Assembly: GCF_035046485.1 (NCBI RefSeq)
Contig: NC_085137.1
Coordinates: 40,417,155-40,481,154 of the forward strand
Origin: Aedes albopictus
Lineage: Eukaryota > Arthropoda > Insecta > Diptera > Culicidae
DNA length: 64,000 nucleotides
Direction: 5' to 3'
Below, piece by piece: positions 1 through 9,777 of the stretch. Within the stretch, counting starts at the first letter, position 1. Every line of letters begins with the position of its first letter. The notes beneath the pieces are model-generated. The model did not search any database, was not told the DNA's origin, and saw only the letters and a program-made list of their open reading frames with translations. Both the position numbers and the translations under genes were made by a program.

Positions 1-42
1 ACCACCAGCAGCATCCCCCATCAACAACGGAACGTGACTTAA

Positions 43-366
43 ATCGGCAATGATTGTTTTAACGAACAAACGAAACAAAAAAACAGGTACAAGGTACTCT
101 CAACGCCATCAATTGAACCGATTGGCGTGCCTTTCTTCGAACTTGATCTAGCTGACCATGAGTCGGTGGAATTTCTTGTGTATGGAGGGACGTACATGGT
201 AGTTGTCGTATCATCGAGAGGCGTCAATTTGCGCTTCATGAATAAACAAGTACCCCGTCGCGTCATGGTGAGAGAAAAGGTAATTTGGCAAGATTTATCA
301 CCTCTAATTGGAATTACCCTGAATTGTGGCAGTGGTGAGATTACCGATACATATCTTTTCGACTAA
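43..366 (+). CDS. Candidate 3'-terminal coding exon of a host gene (unrecognised)
   Basis: An open frame runs from position 43 to a TAA stop ending at 366. A possible splice acceptor (aaaacag followed by g) sits at about 80-86, so the exon proper could start near 87, giving about 93 residues. The predicted peptide has mixed, globular-looking composition (for example VPFFELDLADHESVEFLVYG) and lacks the low-complexity pattern of the repeat ORFs nearby. An AATAAA signal lies 53 bases downstream, which fits a terminal exon. I do not recognise the family. Against it, the sequence before the acceptor is not pyrimidine-rich, there is no upstream exon in view, and the opposite strand is also open here. 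It could be chance or a decayed gene. Confidence 0.25.
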   Translation: MGNDCFNEQTKQKNRYKVLSTPSIEPIGVPFFELDLADHESVEFLVYGGTYMVVVVSSRGVNLRFMNKQVPRRVMVREKVIWQDLSPLIGITLNCGSGEITDTYLFD

Positions 367-418
367 CTTGTTTGGCTTTGAGACCCTTTGAAAAGGGTCG
401 ACAATGCAATATGGCATA

Positions 419-424
419 AATAAA
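419..424 (+). terminator. Poly(A) signal AATAAA after the candidate terminal exon
   Basis: AATAAA within a short AT-rich run, 53 bases after the stop codon at 366. A small hairpin (gaccctttgaaaagggtc, about 381-398) precedes it. In AT-rich mosquito DNA this hexamer is common by chance, so the call depends on the exon being real. Confidence 0.25.
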
Positions 425-540
425 TATAACATTGATAACGACATGTTTAAACCTTCGAAACCCACCAGTGGGTCGCGACTTAAAGTTTAAGAAAAGTTGG
501 ACAACGACAATACTTTCAGAGTAGCTGCAGTGATTCCTTC

Positions 541-870
541 ATAATTTCCTCCAGGATTTTTTTTAAATAAAATTATCCTTGAGTGCCGGGATCCTTCCGG
601 GATCTTCCCTGGAATTTTCTTCCGATTTTTTTTTCGGAATATTTTTAGCAAATTGTTCCTGTCTTCTATAGGAATTTCTACTTGAATTTCTATAGTGATC
701 CATCCATATCAAAAGTGATTTCTCTCGAAGTTTTTTCAGGGATTCCTCTCAGGTTTGCACCAAAGATTTTTCTCGATATTTCTACAGGTATCCCACGCGG
801 GATTCCTCTAGATTTTTTTCGGCGCACTTCCGTGAATTTTCACCGGGACTTCCTCAGGGATTGTTTCTCA
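541..870 (-). repeat. 12-bp degenerate repeat array, TTCCTCC orientation
   Basis: First block of the window's dominant repeat. On the plus strand it reads as a string of diverged units such as GGGATTCCTCTC and GGAATTTCTCC; on the minus strand the unit approximates CTGGAGGAATTC, 12 bp long with a self-complementary GGAATTCC core. The frame 682-906 that is open here is produced by the repeat and is not a gene. A Feilai-type SINE interrupts the right edge, with its target duplication made from array sequence. Confidence 0.75.
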
Positions 871-883
871 AAATTCCTTCAAA

Positions 884-1298
884 TCAGTGGAGCGGACCTG
901 GTGTGATGGTTAGAACACTAGACTATCACGCCGAGGACCTGGGATCGAATCCCACTCTCGACAAACTCGCAAAATGTGAGTTCTTCCTTCGGAAGGGAAA
1001 TAAAGCTGTGTGGCTTCGTGGTCGTGCGGCTAAGGTCACCAAGCCTTTAGTCGCATCGTGCTAAGGAGCGCGGGTTCGATTCCCGCCGCAGCTGTCAGAA
1101 AAAGTTTTCGGCTGTGCCACTGGGCGTTGCATGCTAGTCCGTTGTCTAGTGTCGTGCTTCATTCAAAGAGCAAATAGCTCACTGGAAGCATTAAACGTGT
1201 CTGTGTCTTTTTTAATAATAATAATAAAAAAAAAACGTGGGTCCCGAGATGAACTAGCCTAGGGCTAAAAATCTAATTAATACAGATAAAAATTTAAA
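884..1298 (+). mobile_element. Feilai: Feilai-like tRNA-derived SINE, interrupted by a second SINE
   Basis: A tRNA-like head carries box A (tggttagaaca, about 907) and box B (ggatcgaatcc, 952-962). It is followed by a body with the landmarks cttccttcggaaggga and gggtcccgagatgaactag. Exact 13-bp direct repeats aaattccttcaaa at 871-883 and 1299-1311 mark the target-site duplication. Two further copies in the window (53677-53834 and, inverted, 63642-63823) share head and body, so the uninterrupted structure can be seen internally: aaataaagc should join gtgggtcccgag directly, but here about 230 bases intervene. The family name rests on memory of the Aedes Feilai SINE. It is transcribed, if at all, by RNA polymerase III and depends on a LINE for mobility. 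Confidence 0.8.
1007..1236 (+). mobile_element. Second tRNA-derived SINE nested inside the Feilai copy
   Basis: The insert has its own tRNA-like head with box B ggttcgattcc at 1073-1083 and a T-arm stem gcggg/cccgc. A body and then an (AAT)n plus A-rich tail (about 1213-1235) follow. It splits the Feilai body between aaataaagc and gtgggtcccgag. The A-rich 3' end next to the rejoined Feilai sequence is what target-primed insertion would leave. The duplication is blurred by A-richness. It is not a functional tRNA gene: the acceptor stem does not close and it continues into a SINE body. Confidence 0.75.
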
Positions 1299-1311
1299 AA
1301 ATTCCTTCAAA

Positions 1312-1830
1312 GACCCCTTTATGCCTTCGAGGGTCCTCAATTTCTTCTGGTATTCTTTTAAGAATAGTTTTTCGGAATTCTTCCCAGGATTACTCCAGTC
1401 ATTTTTTTCTAGATTCCTATACTGCCCCTATTCGCATTACAGTCTCATTTATGCCGGGGTTCTTATTCACATGGGACTGTTATGCAAAACGGGCCATTAT
1501 ATGGAATCAACCAGATAGTTCATCCCCGATCCTTCCTGGAGTTTTCAACAGATTTCTCTCAGGGATTATTTTTCTAAATTCCTTTAAGAATGCCTCCTAA
1601 GATTTCTTCTCAGATTCCTTCCAGAATTTTCTCCGGGATTCTTTCAGAGGTTTTTACGGATTTTTTTTTTTCAAATATCTCTTTCCGATTTTCCTATCAG
1701 AATTTTTCGAAATATTCTTCAAACTTCAGGAATTTATCCAAGAGGTACAGCATGAATACCTAGACAGATTTCTCCCGGTATTCTTTCCGGAATTTGCTAT
1801 GGAATCCGTAATTGATTGCTGTATAAAACT
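1312..1830 (-). repeat. 12-bp degenerate repeat array, TTCCTCC orientation, strongly diverged
   Basis: Runs such as ttcctggagttttc, gattcctcccag and ttccttccagaattt recur at multiples of about 12 bases, but many units are lost and patches such as 1425-1510 have no repeat character. It continues the block at 541-870 across the SINE insertion, so the SINE landed inside one older array. Confidence 0.55.
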
Positions 1831-3004
1831 CCCTAAAAGAATTTCTAAATACCAAGTTAAGATACTCCAACTATTATTCATGTATTAGTGAGAAAAGGAA
1901 AAAAAATCAAAACATAATTCTAAAATTTGCGCAGATTTGTATGAGCCAGTGAAGAGAATTGTCAGACAAAAGAGGCACAAAACAAGCAACAAAGAAGACG
2001 CGGCGATTACTCTTTATCCCAACTGGTAACAGATAATGACATGATCTCGACTTTTTTTGTTGCAGACAAAACGGAAGCTGAATTTGTTGTGTACTTTTCA
2101 ACTCGTGAATAATCAATTATTACTAACCAAAAATCGAAACTTTTTGATGATACATCTTCAGCATCATTGTAGTGTTTACCGACTTGAAGTTACCGCTCGA
2201 AAATCACAATGCAAGGCGTAAAAATCTCTAAATTCGTGGTCACGATCTTTGTCCTATTCTGTTCAAGTTGGGACAAACGTATGTCGCATTGGGTAGAATG
2301 TCGCAACAAAATCAGGTTGCGACATTGTCGTTATTGTTGCGCGATGGTTGAATTTTGATTCACTGGTATGAGCAGATCACTATTTAGCAAACTGTTTTGA
2401 GAAACTAAGCTCTAACATCATAGAAGCAATTATTAAAATGCATCTTACTAGATAAAAAGTGACTTCCATACAATAAATAAAAAAATATCACCATTTGAAA
2501 ATTAGTGACAAAAAAAAAATTGTTCTAATCAAAGTTTTACAGCATTTAGAAACGTCCAAACTAGCAAAACATCACAAATTTTGAAGAAATTATGACATTC
2601 TAGAGTAAAATCACCAACTTTCCATAACTAACGCAGATGTGTTAGTAGGTCTCGTTATTGACCTTTGAGGGACTATCTCACCTTGGTATTTATTGGCCAA
2701 CCATATCCCACCAACACTCCGACATCCGCATGAACTTGTGCAGATGCAGAGGTATATTCGGTCTACAGTGGGTACAAACGATTGCAATCATTACTTCCTT
2801 CCCCTTTCCCGCCTTGACATGCAACCTGACGTGTCGCCTTAAAATATAAAATATAAAAATCACCAACACTCACACAGTGAAGATGCCTGCTTAGTCCTCG
2901 GCAGATATCTCAATGGTTCCTTGTGTGAGTGTAGCTGATCTGACGATACCGGAGTAGCATCCACGGGTGGTCAATCAAGCTCAAGCTCACTTTAAAAATC
3001 TCGT
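1831..3004. other. AT-rich non-coding stretch with a small perfect hairpin and LINE/SINE-tail-like sequence
   Basis: No convincing gene. A perfect 11-bp inverted repeat (aatgtcgcaac / gttgcgacatt) lies at 2297-2307 and 2316-2326. About 2700-2850 shares short stretches (gatgcagaggt, then cttccttcccctttccc) with the minus strand of the tRNA-headed element at 60970-61663, and cttcccctatccc recurs near 24340. A common retroposon 3' region is likely but is only a by-eye match. Confidence 0.4.
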
Positions 3005-3490
3005 CAGTAATTATTTCCGGGATTCTATTAGAGATTCCTGCAGAGTTTTCTTGCTAGATTTCTTGCGAGATTCCTCCTGCGATTCCTAGAGGAGTTCTTC
3101 CCGGAATTTCCTCCGGGATTCCCTCATAGTTTAATTTTTGATTTTTTTTACAAGAATACCTCCGGAAATTTCTCATTGAACTGTTCCAGGGATTTCTCCT
3201 CAGATTTTTCGCGGAATTTCCTCCGAAAATCTTTCAGGGATTATTTTTCAATTCCTCCAAAAAATCCGGAATTTCCATCCAGGACTCCTTCAGATCTTTC
3301 TTCTGTGATTCTTCCAGAGATTCTTCAACGGATTCCTCCAGAAATTTCTTCTTGAATTTCTCTAGGAATTTCTCTTGACATTCCTTCTGAGATTCTTAAA
3401 ATGATCCCTACCGATATTTCTCCCGAGATTCCTCTAAAGAAATTCTCTGGGGGTTCCTACAAAGATTTCTCCAGCAATTTCCCTCGTCCA
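3005..3490 (-). repeat. 12-bp degenerate repeat array, TTCCTCC orientation
   Basis: Well-preserved units on the plus strand (gattcctcctgcgattcc, ggaatttcctccgggattcc). It ends in an A/T-rich spacer (about 3490-3560), after which the same repeat resumes in the opposite orientation, so the two together form the left arm and loop of a very large imperfect palindrome. Confidence 0.75.
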
Positions 3491-3574
3491 CTATAAATTT
3501 CCATTTTTTTTTTTGGAGCAATTCTTCCAGAAAATCTTATAATAATTAAAAAAAAATCATCAGCTAATCCTGAA

Positions 3575-5269
3575 GAAGTTCTTGGGTACATTCCTGAAAA
3601 GATGATAGATGAATTCCGGAAATTTGCGGAGGAACCCCTGAATAAATTTTTAAAGAGAACCTGAGAGGCATTTCTGAAGAAATCACTTGAAGAATTCCTG
3701 GATAAATCCCTGAAGAAACACCTGGATGAATCCATTTAACAATTCCTACAGAAATGTCTGGAGGAATCCCTGAAGCAATTCTTGGGAAAATCTCTAGAGA
3801 GAATCCTGGAGGATTGCCTGGACAAACTTCTGAACACATTCCTGGCCTAATTCCTGGAAGAATTCTTGGATGAGACCCAGCAGGAATTCCTGGAGAAATT
3901 TATTGGATGAATTCTTGGAGCAATCTCTATAAAAAAAAATTCTGGGGAAATCTCCGAAGGAATTCTTGAAGGAATTTCTGGAGAAATTTCAAAAAAAAAT
4001 CCCTTGAGAAATTCCAGGAGGATTTCCAGGAAGAACCCTTGGAGGAATTTCTGGAGGATTCCCTGAAGGAATCTCTGGGAATGCCCTTGGAGAAATTCAT
4101 GGAGAAATCCCTAAAGGAATCTCTGAAGCAAATCCTGGACAAATCTCTGGAGGAATTCCTGGAGGAATGTCTGGAGGAAAGTCTGTAAAATTTCTGAAAG
4201 TATTCCTGGAGAATTTCCTGGAAGAACCTCTGAAGAAACTCTTAGAGGATTTCCTGAAGAAAGTCCTGGAAGAATTCCTGACACAATTTCTAAAGGATGT
4301 CCAGAAGCAATTCCTGGAGAAATTCCTGATGAAACCCCTGGAGTATTTCCTGGAGAAATTCCTGGTTAAAATCCTGAAAGAATGCCTGTAGGAATATCCA
4401 GAGGTATTCCTGTGGGAAATGCTGGAGGAATCTTTAGAAAAATTCTTTAAAGAATTACTCGATGAGTTTCTAGAGGAATATAAAGAGGAATTCTGGGAGA
4501 TTTATGTTTCTTTTTCTTTTATTTTTTTATTTCTGAAAAAATCCATAGAGAAATTTCTGGAGGATTTCAAGCGGAGCTCTTGGAAAAATCCTCGAGGGAA
4601 TTTCTGAAGAAATCCCTGGCGAATCCTTAAAGAAATTTGTGGATAAATTCCTGGAGGAATTCTTGGAGGAATAGCCGGGGGAACCCATGATAAATTCATG
4701 AAGGTATTCCTGGAGAGCTTCCTGGAAGAATTTCTGAAGAAATCCAAAGAGGATTTCCTGGAAGAATACTTAGAGGAACTTCCGAAGGATTTCCAGGTGG
4801 AATCCATGGGAAAATCTCTGGAGAAATTCGTGGAGAATTCCTGATGGAATCTCAGGAGAAAGTCCTGGAAAAATGCCTGGATGAATCCATAGAGGAATTG
4901 CTTACATAGTCTGAAAGATGCAATTCCTGGAGAAATTCCTGGAGGAATTCCTGAAGGAATTCCTGGGGTATCACTTGGAGGAATTCCTGGAAGAGTTTCT
5001 GGAAAAATACCTGGAGGAATCTTTCGAGGAATACTTGAAAAAATTACTGGATTAGTTTCTAGCAGAATCTTCAGAGGAATTCTGGGAGATTTATATTATT
5101 TTTATATTTCTGAAAAACGTCTCTTGAGAAAATCCTGGGCGATTTTTTGGAAGAATTCCAGAAGAACTTCTCGAAGGAATTCCTGAAGAAATCCATGGAG
5201 AAATCCTTGAAGAAATTTGTGAAGAAATCCCTGGAGGAATCGCTGGAGGAGCTCCTGGAGGAATACCTG
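3575..5269 (+). repeat. 12-bp degenerate repeat array, GGAGGAATTC orientation
   Basis: The clearest array in the window. Around 4918-5030 consecutive 12-mers can be read directly (ctggagaaattc, ctggaggaattc, ctgaaggaattc and so on). Open frames in it encode leucine-glutamate-glutamate-phenylalanine-like tetrapeptides (4167-4391, 4419-4607), and the opposite strand gives SRNS- or PGIP-type runs. All of this follows from a period divisible by three. A higher-order duplication is visible: a stretch containing ttctgggagatttat plus an AT-rich patch occurs at 4491 and again at 5080. Confidence 0.85.
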
Positions 5270-5542
5270 CACAGATAAAAATAATGAGATTTACACGTCA
5301 TGTAAACTTCATTTTAGTCATGTAAATTTTCTCTTATGGTGGTTTACATGATATGTCATGTAAACTTATGTTATATGTCATGTAAATACTCAGAGTCATG
5401 CTGGATTACATGGTATATAATGGAAGTTTACATGATATTTCGTGAATTTTACACGATATGTCATGTAAACTTCTTTGATATCCCGCGCTCCAATTATGTG
5501 CATCATATGTCACAGAATTTTACATTCATTTATGGATCTGTG
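5270..5542. mobile_element. TIR element with CACAGAT ends and internal TTTACATGA palindromes, copy 1
   Basis: Ends are CACAGAT at 5270 and ATCTGTG at 5542. The interior repeats short palindromic modules around tttacatgatatgtcatgta in both orientations. A second copy at 42106-42378 has the same ends and internal order, about 36.8 kb away and in the same orientation. No coding capacity. Probably a non-autonomous DNA transposon inserted in the 12-bp array. Confidence 0.7.
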
Positions 5543-6584
5543 GGGAGGAATCCCTGAAAAAATCCAGAATTTATTCCTGGCGAATTGCCTGGAAGAGATT
5601 CTTAAGAAATCCCTAGATGATTTGCTGGAAGAATCCTTAGAGGAACTTCTGGAAGATTTCCTGGCAGAATTTTCAAAGGATTTCCTGGAGGAATCCCTGA
5701 AAAAAACCATGGAGAAATCCCTAGAGGTACCATTGAAGCAATTCATGGAGGAATCTCAGAAGAGATTTCTAGAGAAATGCCAGAAGGAATCCCTGAAAAA
5801 ATCATGAGGATTATCCTTAAGAATTTTCTGGAGATTTCTGAAAAACTGGAACTAGAACTGGAAAAACTCCTACAGAAATTGCTGACATAATTTCTGAAGG
5901 ATGTCCAGAAGCAATTCCTGGATCAATTTCTAGAGAAATTGTTGGAGAAATTCCTGAAGAAATTCTTGGGGTAATTCTTGGAGAGTTTCCTCGATAAAAG
6001 TCTAGAGGATTGCCTGGAGGAATTCTTGAAATTCCGGGATGAATTGCTAACATAATTTACGACGGAATTCTTTGATTTCTTCCTGGTGAAATTCTTCGAT
6101 GCAATCCAAGTAGAATTCTTGAAGCAATCCCAGTAGAAACTCTTGGGAGAATTGGAGGAATTTCTGGAAAAGTCCCTAAAGCAATTCCTGGAGGAATATC
6201 TGGTGAACTTCCTGGAAGAATCGCTGAAAAAATTCCTCGAGAAATCTCTGCAAGTATCCAAGGAGGAATCCCTGAAATGCCTGGAAACCTTCCTGGAAGA
6301 ATGCCTAGTAGAGTTACTGGTGGAATTTTTGGAGGATTATCTGAAGCAATTCCTGGGAAAATCTTTGGAGGTATTCCTGTAGGAGTCTCTGAAAAATAAT
6401 CCTTGGCGGAATCCCTTGAAGATTTCCTGGATAAATATCTGTAGGAATTCGTGGGGGAATTCATGGTAGGATCCCGAAAGCAATTTTTACAGAAATCCCT
6501 ACAGGAATTCCCAGAGAAATCCCTGGAAAAATTGCTAGAGGAGTTCATGAAAAATTTAGTGGATGAATCTAGTGAGGAATACCA
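5543..6584 (+). repeat. 12-bp degenerate repeat array, GGAGGAATTC orientation
   Basis: Continues the array of 3575-5269 on the far side of the CACAGAT element. Sub-blocks recur at longer range: gaaggatgtccagaag occurs near 5895 and in slightly different form near 4294, and aattgctgacataattt or close variants near 5878 and 6040. The long open frames here (for example 5475-5807 and the minus-strand 6057-6587) are repeat translations. Confidence 0.8.
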
Positions 6585-6926
6585 CACGCTATGTCCAAAG
6601 GAAAGTATTATGAAAAGTGAATGTACCTCAAAGTTTATTAGCTAGGACCGTATTTTTGGACCTCTAGATTACGAATATGTGCGATTTAAAATAATCCATC
6701 TTGGGTTTTTTTCCCACACATTTTTATATGGGATGAAATTAACCTAAAAATGACTTTTTTCGCCATTTGTATGGGAAAATAGGAAAAAAATCAAAAAAAT
6801 CGAAAAACCCAAGATGAAATATTTTAAACCGCACAGATTCTGAAACTAGAGGTCCAAACCTACGATCCTATGGAATAACATTTGAGGTACATTCGATTTT
6901 CATAATACTTCCCTTTGGACATAGCG
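6585..6926. mobile_element. Long fold-back (MITE-like) element, about 340 bp
   Basis: The left arm begins cacgctatgtccaaagg. The right arm ends with its reverse complement, cctttggacatagcgtg. The arms continue to match imperfectly for about 130 bases each (shared landmarks: tattatgaaaa, gaatgtacctcaaa, ggacctctag, catcttgggttttt) around a short AT-rich centre. It sits inside the 12-bp array. No clear target duplication can be seen because the flanks are repetitive. Confidence 0.75.
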
Positions 6927-6929
6927 TGT

Positions 6930-7395
6930 ACCAGGAATAATTCCTGAAGAAATCGCAGATGCAATTCTTGAAGAAATTCTGGATGAATCCTTAGAAGAGC
7001 TCCTGAAGGAATGCCGAAGGCAATTTCAATTGGATTTCCTAAAGGAATCCCTATATAGTTCCTTGAGAAAGTACTGATTAATTCCTGGAAGAGTTCCTTA
7101 AATAATACAAGAAGGAATTCCTGAAGGAATCCTAAGCAGATTTCTTGGGAGAATCTTTGGAGATATTTTCAAAATAAGTTGTTCCAAAAAGAGGAATTCG
7201 TCGATGCATCCTTACAGAAGTATCTGTAAAAAAATCTGGGATAAATTTTTGAAGCATATCCTGGAACAAACCCAGAAACCATCACTATCGAAACCCAGCT
7301 AGATGCCCATGGAAGAATTCACGAAGGTGAAACTCCTGGAGAAGTCCCTTGTGGAATTTCTGAAAGAATTCCTGAGAAGTTAAGGAATAAATGTC
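6930..7395 (+). repeat. 12-bp degenerate repeat array, GGAGGAATTC orientation, right edge
   Basis: Diverged units (aattcctgaagaaatcgc, gaattcctgaaggaatcc) continue to about 7395, where a TA-flanked MITE begins. Conservation falls towards the right, suggesting an older or decaying array edge. Confidence 0.65.
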
Positions 7396-7407
7396 TAAAA
7401 GAACGTA

Positions 7408-8061
7408 CCGTGAGGTCGCCATTCACCGCTCATGCTCCATTCACCGCTTACTTTGGGTCAATCATACAAAAATGATCAAAATTTACATTTAATGTTAGTA
7501 AAGTATCGTAACAAAAGTGAATGTAACATGCTGCCACATTAAAAAACTTTCATTTCACCAAGCTTTTATATAGGTGTACCTGAAATCACATTCTCAAAAA
7601 ATATTTCTCACACCGCGCTGCAAGACAACATGGGAACTGTTCAGGGCAAACAGCGGAAGAAATATCCAACAGGTAAAATCCGTTAAATATTCCATTTTGA
7701 CAAAACAGGATGAACTGAACGTCATGAATCATCAATACTTTGGTAAATAAAAGTTATTTTGTTTTTATAAATGAAAAGTTTCCGTGATTCCATGAAAAAA
7801 TAATCCAGTGAGCGGTGAATGGATCCATTATGAGCGGTGAATAGATGCATGAGCGGTAATAGGAGTCAAGAGATAACACATTTGAATATTTTTTTTTCGG
7901 TTGTAAACATATTTTACAATCGTTTTATATTTTTTCTATAATAACAACATAATTGTTGAGTTGTTAACGTAAATTAAGTGCAATATTCGCAAACGTCGAT
8001 TTTTAATGTCATATATTTTACGAAAATGCCGTTAATTGAGCGGTGAATGGCGACCTCACGG
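7408..8061. mobile_element. 654-bp MITE with CCGTGAGG termini and repeated subterminal GAGCGGTGAAT motifs
   Basis: The termini are inverted repeats of about 25 bp (CCGTGAGGTCGCCATTCACC at the left, its complement at the right), flanked by TA at 7406-7407 and 8062-8063. A 14-mer TGAGCGGTGAATGG (or close variants) occurs six times: twice inverted near the left end (7418-7431, 7437-7450), at 7809, 7831 and 7850, and in the right terminus at 8037. Such iterated subterminal motifs are what transposase binding sites look like. No ORF of note. The TA duplication suggests mobilisation by a Tc1/mariner-type transposase (inference). Confidence 0.8.
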
Positions 8062-8063
8062 TA

Positions 8064-9764
8064 TTTGTTTTTTGCTTACGAGGAACTCTTGTGAGCTACA
8101 TAAACCCATAGGTAACCATGTGTCAAAGAGAATATCACGAATAACTATTACTCGGCATGTTTGATGACCTTACTACAGTGAAAAATTCTAAGAACTCAAC
8201 TCCAAACGGTTTGCATAACAGATTACCATAACTATTCCTCTTTAGATGGCGATAATGGCATCCACGTGTGCAAACCCTTTCGCAGTGTCCTCCTAAATCA
8301 CTCTTATCATTCCGTTGCTCCGAAACCTAGGCTCATGAATATGTTATTGCAAATATTCCACACGTGTGGATTGTTCTCAACAGGTTCTCAAAGGAAGGGT
8401 CAACCCGCATCTGCAAGAAAAATAGCCGAATCCCCTAATGGACAAAGAGTCCCAACCTGATTCACTTTAGCTTGTTATTTCTTCTTGATTTGGGGAATTC
8501 CGTGAGTTGTCTGTGACATTGCAGTAGTCAATCAAATAGACACTGGGGGATAAGGGAATGGTCTGTTATAACAGACCTTGCAGAGACAAGGATGTAATCA
8601 TCCTATGTTTGGATAGACTCATGTTCAATTAATGGTATCCTCACTTGCTGATTGATACCTTTCGTTTGGCATTGAAAACGTAGCCGTGGTGGCCAAATCT
8701 GTATGCTACTAGTTAGAATTATGTGCTCATAAATAACCATAGTCCCAGAGCACAATAGATCTCAAACGCATGCAAAACATCCAATGGCCATGGCCCTGAT
8801 TTTAAAGATGCAGTACAAGTAGCCCGCTTCTGGCGGAGGGGCAGGCTTCCTTGCACCTAGACGATATTCGCATGAGTTGCGAAAATGGTCACTCCATTAC
8901 TTCGCAGATATGCCGCGCCGCCGGTGGCGAACGAGGGAATCGAACGAAAAACGGAAAGACGCAACTATACTCGGACACTAAATCATAATTACGAGTTCAT
9001 ATTCCATCATTTGCCACCACGCAGACGGTCGGGGTCCACGACGCGTCTCGTCACGTCGCCGGCCTAGAACAAAGCCGAGAATTGGAAGCATTGAGGAGTG
9101 TGTCGGTCGCTCATAAATAACCCTTCTCAGCAGAGTGTGATGCTTCATATTCATCTAATGTCCATGTGCGGTGTCGTCGTCGTCGGTCACTTGAATTGAA
9201 TTCAAAAATTTGCAAGTCCTGTCTTCGTTAACCCGTTGAGAAGCGACTAATTGGCGATCAACGTCACCATCGTATTGGTCGTCAATGGGAGATGTATTGC
9301 AACGTGCCGCTACCACGCCGTAGTACGTGCGTAGGACATCGACGATGGTAATAAAAAGTATTGACCGATGCGATGACTTGGATGTCAGACGACAATCCGC
9401 GGACAAATGGTCACCTTTTTGGAGGGTAGCCTTTCAGTAGCGGTGGCGGCATGATCCATTCGCTGGAACAGTACAAAACTTAGGTTGCAAGGCTCCCCCG
9501 ACCGGAAAGCTATGTATAAATATACACTTGAATATACATCTACCAGCACATGAGGATCCATGAAGTGCTGAAAGTATGTCAATTACACAACAGTGAGCAA
9601 TAGCAGCACGCGGGGAGCCGGGCAGTTTATGTGCGTCCTTTCAATAAATCACAATAAGAACGGCACCCCTGCTGGGCTGACATATGGATATTTGCTGTAA
9701 AGAGCCTAATTTGTCCATTGAACAATTGCTTGCTACTGCTAGGTATAAAACAAAAATGATAGTC
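8064..9764. other. Repeat-poor, partly GC-rich non-coding stretch
   Basis: No gene is supported. Small open frames (8266-8460, 8885-9067, 9155-9406) have no recognisable domains. About 8820-9500 is richer in CpG than its surroundings and has no visible repeat, so it may be an ancestral island with a regulatory role. The full-length LINE inserted at its right edge. Confidence 0.4.
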
Positions 9765-9777
9765 AATATTGTTGGGT

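Noticed and set aside
895..975. tRNA gene on the plus strand
   Set aside because: Boxes A and B are present but the arms do not close and the sequence continues into a SINE body that recurs twice more in the window.
4167..4607. Leucine- and glutamate-rich ORFs that look like coiled-coil proteins
   Set aside because: They are translations of the 12-bp repeat (tetrapeptide period, not heptad), are open in several frames at once and have no domain or start context.
4918..5030. CRISPR array (short repeats at regular spacing)
   Set aside because: Units are contiguous and degenerate with no unique spacers, and the DNA is eukaryotic.
6057..6587. 176-residue minus-strand ORF rich in serine, proline and isoleucine
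   Set aside because: Same repeat artefact; composition and period follow from the array.
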